A DNA stretch of 64,000 nucleotides from NCBI GenBank assembly GCA_964019415.1, contig OZ025869.1, positions 9,022,714 through 9,086,713 on the forward strand. The letters run 5' to 3'. This document shows positions 17,201 to 29,318 of this stretch, piece after piece. Below the pieces are notes generated by a model, which saw only the letters and a list, made by a program, of their open reading frames with translations, had not been told where the DNA came from and ran no database searches. This DNA comes from Ianthella basta. Taxonomy: Eukaryota > Porifera > Demospongiae > Verongiida > Ianthellidae. The translations under genes and the position numbers were made by a program. Position 1 is the stretch's first letter. Each line of letters begins with the position of its first letter.

Positions 17201-20200
17201 TTCACATCATATGTTGGCACCTTATTGATGATTGCTGAAACCAGAGGTTGAGTGACAATTCTTGAGGCATCATATTCACTTCTTGATTTCTGAGTAGGAA
17301 TAGAGATGCCAAGACCTCCCAGCCTTGCAGGCAGAGCCAAGAGCTCCCTGATCTCATCTGTAACCTCCTTACCAGTGAGTGCTGGAATAAAATCTTTCAC
17401 AATTGCTTTCTCAAGAGGATGCAACAAATCTTCCAAGTCAGGTGTTGTTCGCATTAGGTAGCACCATTGGTTACGGACTCCATGGACAAAAGCTGCATAT
17501 GCAGCATGTGGCTGAGTTTGGGCTATGTTTGATAGCTCCTTTATGCATTCTGACCACTTCCTAACTTCCCTCCTTAGCATATCTTGAACTGCATCCTCAG
17601 TGCCCAACACTGATCCAAGATATTTGCTAGCATCCGTTGTCACTTTCACTCCACTGCCGTCAAACAGAGCCTGTGCTTCATCAAATTTTTCCTTCTTCAC
17701 AATCAGCACAGTTTTTGATGGATTAGCATAGTAGCCGTAAGTTGGTCCAACCTCAACGATTCCATCCCACCATGAGCGAAGACTGTTCAAGGCTCCATTT
17801 GTGGATGCATCGTCAGCGAACCACACCTGGTGACGTTCTTCAGAGCCTTCTTGCAGTCTCCATATCAGGGGCATGATCGCAACAGCATAAATGGCCATAG
17901 CCAGAGGGTCCCCTTGAGTGACGCCTTCTCGTGATAGGAGTGTTTCACCATCAATGAACAAATTTGAATCTTCACGATATAGGTTGGTTACAACTGTTGC
18001 TAAGGCAGGGCAGATACTTGGAAAGTTGCGCAATGCAACCTGTCGGTTCAGGCAGTTAAATGCATTGCTTGCATCGACAAGTATGGCAGCATCAGTGGAT
18101 TCATCCTGAAAAAGTGTACGAACTGCATGAACAGCAGCATCAGCACCCGCCTCTTGGCCTGCGCATAGCTGCAGACTTCCTGTGACCTTCAAGATGTCGG
18201 ACTTTATCACCTTCAGTATTGCTTTCCCAATGATTCTGCGAGCTGCTTCACCAACTCCAATCGGCCGGACTCCGGGATTCTTGTTCAAGGCAATCAAACG
18301 ACAAGCTGTATATGCTGCTAGTCCTTCAGGGTCAACGTGCGAGGTGGCAATCCTTCGTGCCATGCGTGCAAGCGCACTACATAAGTCATCAGAGGCCGCC
18401 CCAAATGCAGTAACAAAACGCTTCCATGCCTGGGCATCCGCTCCAGATGGGCCAGCGGCACCAGTGACACGAAGAGCAGCCTGCTTTATGGCCAGAGCAT
18501 CAATGGATTCAAAAATCACCGGGTGGATGTCAGGACAATTCACATTCGCACTTGCAAGGATTGCGTCCTGGTGAGCTGGTTCACCATCGGGGTGTTTTTC
18601 TCTCAGAATGTCTCTCACTGACTTTGGGGTGTCTCTCTCCTCAACTAGATCATTCAATGACAAGATACCTGCACTGTTAGCCTGTTTGTTCAACAACCGG
18701 ATTGCAGCTCTCACTTTGCCACGAAACATGAGACTGGTGAAGACTTTGACAAACTTCTCATCACCTTTTTGACACCTCTCAGGTAGGCGCTGTTGGATGG
18801 TGCGCCCCTCATGAAGAAGATCCAGTATTTCTCCATTCTTCCATCTCTGCATTCTGCGATGGACAGCCTTAACATGATCAGCTGATCTCGATCTAGAATG
18901 AGGCTTCTGCAATATAAGACTGGGTAGAATCATGGCACACTTCAATGCAATTCTCTCAAGGGGGGAGCTTTCACCATATAGCTGAAACATTTTTGCCAAC
19001 TCACATATGAATGCCTCTCCTGCTTTCCCAGTTGGTAACATAAATTGGTTTTGTCTCCAGAACACAATTTCTTTATAGGCTTCCTCAACGCTGGCAATAA
19101 ATGACGCTGAATCTTCAACTGCTCCCCACTTGAACTCGCTATTGGACATCTTCTCAAAAGTCGGCAAAGGTGGTACGGCTGGATTGCTTTCCATAGCGCT
19201 AAGCTGTTCACTCCGATCTGGGATGTGATCGTGGTCTTGAGTCGCTTCGCTGATTTCGTTTGTCGCAGGCTGTTGATCTTCCCATTGATTTTGGTGATTA
19301 TGACAATGATTCCGTTTGGACGGTAGGCAGTTGGTGCATGTCTTATTTTTCACACAGACACAATTTCTACACTGGCCGCTGCTATTACACCTGCAACAAG
19401 CCATGATTTGAATCTGAGTCACTTCACCAAACTGCCACCATTGCCGCCATTTTTCAAAAGACTAGACGCTCCTATGCTATAGCCAATATCCATCCAGACA
19501 GTGAGTCAGCCATTTTCCCTTACTGCGCGGTTGCTTCCGGCCGACATTTCCGCTTTCGCTTGGCGATGAGAGCTAGCTGTCACTTCTGGTTCCTCTCCAC
19601 AGTCATCTTGCATTCAATGGTGTAGGTATGGTGCAGCTCTTTTGTGTGCATGTAGGGGCCGTACCTCTGGACCGCCTGTGGTGTGGGTAGATACGTAGCT
19701 ATAGCCAATATCCATCCAGACAGTGAGTCAGAGTGGCAGCAAAATATGATTGGGATTGTGGGAGTTACTCTGTGAACAAGCCAGTCTTGCCTACCACCAT
19801 GACTTCCTGGATAAGTAATTTGGGGGGGGGGGGGGGGGGAGGGGGGGGGGCTACAGCCCCCTAGCCCTCTTGTTATGCCATCCTAGCCTATAGCAGAGCT
19901 AACTCTGCAAAATGATAGGCTAGTCAAACAGAAGTAATACATCTTGCACCCATCCACCACAGACTACCCTAGGTTGCCCACCCAGTCACATCCCACAATG
20001 TGCTACACACCCTGCTATGCATTTGGAACACATTCCTTTGTTGCCACTGTTGTTTGGAAGCCTTTCAAGTAGATCAGCCGTTGCCCATGTGCAATTTGCA
20101 TTCCATAAAAAGTCGAGAAACAAGGGTGCGTAAAAATGTTTCCTTCAAAAACAAGGGCAGATGTAGGGATGGTGCAGTGTGTCTCTGAAGGGCAGGGCAA

Positions 20201-23068
20201 ACCACCTGGCGGAAAAACCACAGGAACAAGGAGGAGGGCCGGTCCATGCAAAGAGGGGGACCAGCCTGTCCCCGCAAAACCCATGCAGATCATTAACACT
20301 CACTGACTTGAATACATTTGCACCATCCCTACATCTGGCAACATTTTGACGCGCCTCCTACTACTGCACAACCATTCCGGCTATTCAGCTTCCCTTTTGC
20401 ACCTACAAGTACAGCCTTACCATTTACCTATCTCTCTGTTTTGCTGTGCTCTATCTTCCCTTTCCAGAAGGTTCATCCCTGCAAATTAAACTGCAATCTA
20501 CTTTGCTGTGCTAAGCTCAAATGCAGTGTCAATACTTACCATAGCTGCTCATTACATCGCTGCCTGCAAACCACCACACCCACTTTCATGCCCACACTGT
20601 GTAGCTCTAGGCCAGCACAAACATTGCACACTTCACTGCCAATGTTTGTGAAGTTCAACCTTCATACATCTATATCCAGGTAGCTAGTGTCTTACAGTAT
20701 ATCAGAACACATCTGTACATATGCATGCATCACGGTGTACCAGACTCTGCAATTGCTATACATATAGCTGTACAGCCGTTACTCATCAGCGCTTTAGTCA
20801 TGTACATGGGTGTATGCCTTCAGCTTGGTGATGTGTACATGGGAAGATGCATAGCTGGAATAGGCATGCAATCTTAATCGCATGCATATAGCAGCCCTTT
20901 AGCTTGTCATTGCACACTCACAATTGCATAACAACATGCAGGTGGAGAAATAAGGGATTGTAGCAAGACCACAAGCGCAGCAAAATGTTGCCAGATGTAG
21001 GGATGGTGCAAATGTATTCAAGTCAGTGAGTGTTAATGATCTGCATGGGTTTTGCGGGGACAGGCTGGTCCCCCTCTTTGCATGGACCGGCCCTCCTCCT
21101 TGTTCCTGTGGTTTTTCCGCCAGGTGGTTTGCCCTGCCCTTCAGAGACACACTGCACCATCCCTACATCAGCCCTTGTTTTTGAAGGAAACATTTTTACG
21201 CACCTAGTTGAGTATACGTATGCTCAGTCAAGAACTCTTGGCTCAGTGCAATCACAGCTTTGGGCGGAGCTACCAGTTATGACATCATCATAAGATCATT
21301 ATCACCCGGTGATTGACACCTTTACCACAACATCCCTTTCTGTATGAACAGACACCACAAAACAGAATCCAGAAGCAGTGTTAGCTGCATGCTGTTCTGT
21401 AAAGGGCACCTAGCTCACCTCTATTGCATGGTGTGATAACCAAACACTTTAACTATTTAGCTCAACTGCTTACTGGGAGCTTGTGAGTTAATGGACATTT
21501 GCAATGCCTATTAGCAAAGTGCAGTCCATAAAATGGCTGTGCAGACACCACCAGATGTACTATCTCTGCTGTGGAATCCTGCGCTGTGTTTCAGTGTTCT
21601 CCCCATAAAATAGTTTAGGAAGGCTGCACTAGACCATGACCCATGACCCATGTGAGGAGTGACTAATAGTTGGTTGGGCATGGGAGAGCTGCCCATGTCA
21701 TTCAGTGTAGTAGATGAATACAGGAAGAGCTTCTTGACAGTGTGTAATGCATGCAAATGCTACCTCACTAGACTACGCAGTACTGCCTTTCAAAGAGGGT
21801 ACAGTGCTGTGTTTATAGCCTCAAGGAGTGCTTTGAGGGAACAAGAAGGGTTCTGTACCCTTCAAAAACAGCCTAGGGAGAACACTGCAATATTGGACTC
21901 TTAAATAAATTGTCAGCTTCCCTTTTCCTGCTCATGACTTATTGGAGACTGCTGTGTGTGGGGTTCTTGGTGAATTACAACTATATATGTACTTGCATGC
22001 TGTCTAATGTTTCTGTTGATCAGTTGACAAAATTTTATCCTATCATTATGTACGTATAGGAATGGGCAGGTGGAACAGTTCCCAAAAAGGCTCCTGATAA
22101 GCACCAAGACAGTGCTGCTTCTGTGCCACAGCCATCTGCTGAGGGCACCAAAAAAACACAGAAAAAGAAGAGAAATAGAGAGGATAACGGTAAACAGCGA
22201 AAAGAGCCGCAAGATGTTCAAGAGCAGGTATGTATGTGTAATGCATGCAAATGCTACCTCACTGTGGCTCTTCCATCTTTGTAGGATGACTAGTAATGGG
22301 GGAGGGCGATCACTGGTTGCCATCAATAGGGCTCCGGCCCCCCAGCCTCCTGAAACACTTCGGTGTAGAAGGCTGGTAGGCGTAATATCCAGTGATTAGC
22401 CTTTGTTCAACCTAGCCCGGCCTGGCCGTTGCAGTGGCTTACTGCAATGAACTGACCTCTCAACAATCCCGCGCAAGTCACGCTCATGACTTAGCCTTCC
22501 CCCATTAATATTCACTCTTGTTGAAACCACAAGTGTTTCACTGGTGGCGGATACAAGAGTGACTAGTCATCTTGCATTCCATCAGTACGCCACACTGATG
22601 AGCCCCAATCAGGGCGAAACAGCTGTCTGTGGCTCTTCCATCTTTGTAGGATGACTAGTAATGGGGGAGGGCGATCACTGGTTGCCATCAATAGGGCTCC
22701 GGCCCCCCAGCCTCCTGAAACACTTCGGTGTAGAAGGCTGGTAGGCGTAATATCCAGTGATTAGCCTTTGTTCAACCTAGCCCGGCCTGGCCGTTGCAGT
22801 GGCTTACTGCAATGAACTGACCTCTCATGTATGTGTATGTTTGTGATGCAAAGTTCAAACTCAGCTAAAGGTATTGTCTTCCAGTGCTTATACCTATAGT
22901 ACTGAAGTGAATGAATGGCTTTGAAAGTGTACTGCAGCATTAGAATGATCTATAGCCAAAACCAGATCATCTGGATGATTTACTGTGAACCTGAGGCATG
23001 TTTGTGTGCTGCGCAGTTGTGTATTATGTGTATGTATTTGCATATTGTTCTTTAGTTCAAATATTACA

Positions 23069-23109
<41 letters not shown>

Positions 23110-26100
23110 ATGCGTGCGTGCGTGCGTGCGTGCGTTCAAGACTTATGTATGCATGAATATAAGCACTGCTTAAAGAGCAGTCATTGAAACAAGCAAGTAC
23201 TTTTTTTAGCAAGTTGTATTACAGAAAGCTGCTATTATAACTCGAAATGTATGTGGTAACCCTTTAGCCTGTCAGTTACCATGGAGATGACGTGGTCAAG
23301 ATTCTAGATGATGACAGTGATGATTCTGATGAACATGGACAAGCCAAAACAGGCACGAGTGCAGCCTCCAAAGGTGTGGAGATGTGTTATTGTGTAGTGA
23401 GAATGTGATGACTAATAAGGGTGGAATGGAAGGGTTGTGTGTGTGGAGCCTGAAATGGTGGATATTTGTGTTGGATGACAGTAAAGAAATCAGATGACGT
23501 GTGATTATGCAGGAACTGTAAGCCTCTGTTCCTCCTGCACCCTCACACCTCATCATGTACTCACAGTACACAATATCCGTATGCACTATTTATTATTAGC
23601 ATGACATGTTTCAATGGTACTAAAATACATACATAAGACTACTGGGTGAATAATATTGTTTGTAAGTAAGACAGATGTACAGACATCCTAGCAGCTAATG
23701 TATGGTATACATAAGAAAGACATTACTGTGCTACAGATGTGCATACATGTATGGATATGGATATGGCTAGCTTTAAACGCTGACTGTAGTAGCTCTGCGT
23801 CCTTCAGTCCAGTAGTGTGCAATTTCCATGTAAATCTTCACTAAACGCTGATGGTAGAGAGTCCTCCGCTTCTTTTAATTCGAGAGATTCCTCTGATTCT
23901 TACATCAATGTCAGGAACAAATTCGGAAAGCCAGCCGGCCACTTTTATACCCTTGTGATGAGGATCACAAGGGTATAATAAGTAAGATAAGTTTGTGCAA
24001 TTGGTACCTTCAAGCTGTATTCATTATGGGCATGCGATTTTAAGTACGTACTACGGGTTATGCATGAGTGTATGCAGGGGTGTGCTTCTGACTATGTACG
24101 GGTAGCCTTACTAGAGTGCACATGCCCCTAGACGGTAACTTCTGTCTTCCATGTACCACACTTGATGGTCATTGACTAGTAAATTGCCTTCTTCAGCCTG
24201 TTCCTAGTTAAGCCGTGGATATGATGGTAGTGGTGGTATGATACTGTTTTAGAGGATTCCTGACCACTAACCATGTTTATGATGTACGTACTATACATCA
24301 ATAATGATATGTTACCTGCTGTGATTGCTGCTAATGCATGCAGATGATGTGTCTGTTACCATCAGTGAAGATCCGTCTGTGAAGCAAGGTTTGTGAAACT
24401 AACTGAACTTCAATCATATTACTGTTTGGAGTGAACTTGAGTGGAACTATTTACCACTTTAGCTTCCTCATGTGACATATGCACTTAAGAAACTGTGCAT
24501 GTGTATGTAGCATTGTGAGTTTGTTGGTACTAAGCTGATCATAGGAACAGGACAGGAAATACGTAGGCCAGGCTTTAAAAGTTTCATGGATAATGGTGGC
24601 CATGCACCACCACCCCTAGACCCACAGTTAACCTAATCCTGATTTTTTACATAACTGATTGTGCATGCAAAAAATGCTCTGGTGTGCACAGAAAATCAGT
24701 ATTAATAATTTGTAATTATCACACTATGTGTCCAGTCTCTCACATGCACTGTTACTGTTGTGGAAAACGTCAATAGACTAAACTATGCATTTCTTTCTTT
24801 GACTGTGTCTTCATGTATTGTACAGAAAAATTCCAAGAACTCAAACATTATTTGGCTCTTTGTTATCTAATGCAGCAGTCACTAAGCTGAGGGAAAGGAT
24901 GAAAGGATTACTGCCAAGAAGGCCGAAAAGTAAGTCATGCACTTCAAATTCACAAGGGTATCCAGATTCATATTTGACCGTGTATGCCAGAAGTGTATTA
25001 TTTAGGCTTTGTATCCTGGCGCATGTACATATTTCAGCTGTGGCTATGCAACTGGGATGAGTAAGGCAATCGCAGATTTGCAATTTTGAACCCACCCTCA
25101 TGTCAGACATGTCCAGTTTCCTTTTCATAAGGAATTATATAACACCTGAAGTTGTGAATTCCTATGTCATGGCTATGCAAGCATTGTCATGTGACATGCA
25201 CATGTTTTGACTGGAAGTTGTTATCAAAATTGTCCTAAAACACGGTATTGAGCTAACTTGTGTTGGACAACTGCCTAGAAAGGCAGTGAAGGCTGAGCCA
25301 ACCAGAACCAATCCACCATTTCTGATGGCACCCTTTGAACCTCTGGTGACAGTGAATGATGAGATGTGCAGCTTTTTACTTTCACCCTAAGGAAGACCAG
25401 AGCATCTGGTAAAAGCATTGGCAAGGTTTCAAACCCTGTTAGATAAAGCTGGTATTTTGAGGACTAACCCCTTTTACAAGAATTATCACGTATCATCGTG
25501 TGTTAATATGTTTTCGCGTAGTGCTTTCTGGAAAACATTGGGTTGTAGTCGTTGAGATGGTTTCTGTCCAAAATCAAGACTGAATGATCAGTAAAGTAAT
25601 TTCCTAGCTTTTTCATGTGGGATAATGCTGTACATAGTTTCTACAGTATCTCGGACTGTTCAACCCAATATTTCTCACACTGACAAACAGTCGTAGTTTT
25701 CTTACGATAACTTCACAGCAGATTTATTAAAACAACTTATCCCACATGCAGAAGCTAGATAGTGCAGTTGGCATCAAATGATTGCATTCTCTATTCTCTG
25801 AGGCTTACCCTTGACTACAACATTGGCATTTACTGCTATTTTAGTAACTTCATAATTATTGGTGTATCTTGATGTTGAAACGAGTTTTAACTACAGAGTG
25901 AGTGCAGATGTTAACTTGGTTATAGAGGTGTTTTTGCTTTTGTTTGGTGCTTGCTTTGCTCTGAACCAGCTGAACTAGTGCAAGAAACAAGTGAAAATAC
26001 GAAGGTCAATATCAGCCGTTACAGAAGCCACATAGTTGACATAGGCCATGTCTCACTTTTGCCACCACTTTGACTTATTTGTACTGTCCATCGTGAGCGT

Positions 26101-27295
26101 TCAATACTGGCATGGGGATCACTGCGTTAACATGATATAGTCTCATACTTGAGCACAAACAGAACAATTGTGACAGCAGCTTTATATACCACACTGCAGT
26201 ACATGAAGGTGTAAAACAACCCCCCTCCCCCCCCCACACACACACGCTCTGCAAATGCCTAATAGTTTTTTTTATTATTTTCACTGCCAATAATGAGAAC
26301 TAGCCTAAACTGAGTCTATCGCCTACCATATCACCACTTGTGTTGCAGCCTTTGTGATGGTTCGTAGGAACTACCACACATTTTGTACTGTCGATCATCA
26401 GCACTGAATTTACACTGTTAGAAATGTGGTGTGATGTTCACACTGATAACTGGTGTGACTCATTTGCATCTGTGAGCACATCAACTATCAGTGTGATGTT
26501 GACTCCAACAGGATTTGGTGTGATGATCACACCTGTACCTTCACACCAGAATTTGGAGTGATTTCATTTCCACCATATGGCTAGTGGTTGCCATTCATGC
26601 CGCTATTTTCAAATAGTACATAGTCAGTTGGAATAAATCAATTGTAGCGCAGAATGGTGACAATACAAAAGTGACACAGTTAACTAGCTTGTTAGGTAGC
26701 GGTGGTCTTAATGTTATACATAGAAAACATAGAAAAAGTCTGTTCCAAACAGTCCGGTTCGACTTGCAGGGAATCTTGTGAATCTTCACTTCATTGAGTG
26801 TATGCCGAAAGCTGCCTTTAACTCCTTAACTTGTAGCACATTAGGATGGTGTGGTTGCTTGTATGCCAGCAAGGTGAGGCAAAAGGGTTTGACTGAAAGT
26901 ACCTGTACAAATGAAAATTGAAGACCACTCAATAGAGGAAGGAAAATGAAAATGTGTAGTGTTGCTGAACACTGTGAAAGACGTATAATAGTTGCATTTG
27001 CATATAGAAAGTAAAAAACTGACCTTCAGTCATTCAATTCATATGTAGATGTTGCCATCGACGTTGATTGTTGATTTATAATATAGCAGATCACAGCATT
27101 GTCACCCATGGCAGAACTGTAGCTGCAAGAATGTATACATACCACATTTAACTGTGTAATGTTACACACATGTACACTGTATCTTGAACAAAATGGATGT
27201 ATGCTAAATAAGGAACAATCCAGCTACCGCCTGCACAAAGACTAAGTGTGACAGAAGATTAAGTCTACACACACATGCACGCACGCACGCACACA

Positions 27296-27363
<68 letters not shown>

Positions 27364-29237
27364 GAACACATACTCGCGCATAAAGACCTGTGCTCACAAT
27401 ACATACAGTCCTTTTGAAGGGGTTTTAGTCCCGAGCGACTTTTTGTTCTGCCCTCAATCACACGAATAAAGCATTGTATCTAAGCAAAACATTTTCAACT
27501 TTCCCAATGCCAGACCTGTTGGCTGCAAATCTGTCACCCTTCTGGCATACTCACTCAGCTTCTGCCAAACACACACACACACACACACACAAGTGAATGA
27601 AATGCACACAACACACACACACACAACACACAGACTGCACACGCACAAACACACAGGCACACTACACACACTAAGACACACATGCATGCGCACACTCACA
27701 CTGCACAGCACTCACCTGAGCATGGTTAAGGGGCCTATACACTTCTTGATGTAATGGAGGTACGTAGTCTCTCTGCACCACAAGTTGAGAGGAAAGAGAG
27801 GGGAGGATGAAATGCACACACGCTACACACACACACACACAGGGCAGGACATTCCTTGTTAGTGAACGTTACAAAAACAAGGAAATGAAGTCATTGATAA
27901 AACAGTGCTTGCCAACATGCTGAGGGACACATGGTACAATTAACGCAACTGTTCCTGACTCAGTATATATAAATGCACAATTGTCTTAGCTACACAATGT
28001 AATATATGTACAGTAATATGCAAGGGTCTTAGGTAATGGTATGTAAACATGTATAGTTACTGGTTGCGAAGGGACCAGATACTGTGGGATTCTTCGATGA
28101 CGGCATTAAGTGACGGCTTTCTTGTTACAGAGGCCGGTTGAAGTCAAGGCGAAGAGGGGTTGTAAGCTTCTACTGTTGATGAAACCTCTGCAGCCGACTT
28201 GAATGGTGGATAAGGTAGCAGCCACCCCATTCCTGCAGGCTTCTTCAAGCAGGTGCAGGTACTTGCTCTCCTTTCTTTGCCTTGCACTCTCAAAGTTGGC
28301 CTCCCAACACACTGTTAGCTCAAACATGTGGATGCGTTTGGAGGAGTGCACTGTGATGTCAGGCCTGAGGTCTGTCGGCAGGGCTGATGGGAGGACATAC
28401 AGCTGCCCAGGCAGGTCAGCAACAACAGTCAACCCAGGTGGAAGGGATTCCTTGAGGTGGTTGCAGAGGATCATGCTGGCTGTTGAATCTGCCGTGCTGC
28501 ATGGCTCCCTGACAGTGGCTCAGGACGTGAGCAATGGTCTGCTTGTGTTGCTTCCCAATCTTGCAGCAGATGGTGCAGAGGTCTGATGAAATCTTTCCCC
28601 ATCTGCATAGGTTGGAGTTGTGTGGGAGTGAGTCCACCGAGGCAGCCATTGCGAAAGCAAAGTGGTTCTCAGGCAGCTTGGACACTGCTGAGCTCCATAG
28701 GTCATCTCCCTTCACCTTCAAGGTGAAAAGGTCACGTTCCTTGGCTAGCTCACTGGCATGGGAGAGGTGCTTCTATTCTTCACTCTTGTCAACCTGTGTG
28801 CGGGCTTCTGCAACCAGTGTGCTCCGTGCTGCTCCAGGGTGTTCTGTCATAACTGCGATCACTTCTGCTGTGGGCTTGAACCGCTTGTGGGTCCACTTGT
28901 CCCGTGCATGTTGGCGCTCTGCAAGGAAACGACAGGTGAGATCTCTGGACTGCATGAGCTGGCTGTATCTTGAGACTTGTGCTTTCTTGTAGCAGCTTGT
29001 GATAGTGGGGATGTTGAGTCCACCATTGGCTTTGGAGAAGTAGATGCGGGAGGAGTCAACAGGTCAGCTGAGACCACACCATTTCTTCAGCATTGTGGTC
29101 ACTTGGGGTTCAAGCATGCGCTCTACCCAGGATAGTGGCAGGTCAGCTAATGACAGGAGCCATGACAAGCAAGGGAAGATTGCATCTTTGTACAACACAC
29201 AAACACACACACACACAAACACACACACACAAACACA

Positions 29238-29318
<81 letters not shown>

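Noticed and set aside
20015-21293. Matching ORFs (CMGFAGTGWSPSLHG...) on opposite strands
   Set aside because: They are the two arms of an inverted repeat. The shared peptide is a by-product and has no family match that I know.
22070-22399. Alternative open frame through exon 2 (EQFPKRLLISTKTV)
   Set aside because: It would need phase 2 joining, and its downstream part is the ribozyme repeat. The EWAGGTVPKK frame joins exons 1 and 3 in phase.
24826-24929. Open stretch KIPRTQTLFGSLL...RRPK flanked by ACAG and GTAAGT
   Set aside because: Its phases (2 in, 1 out) cannot join exon 4 or SPRY exon 1, and the frame that would fit has a stop.
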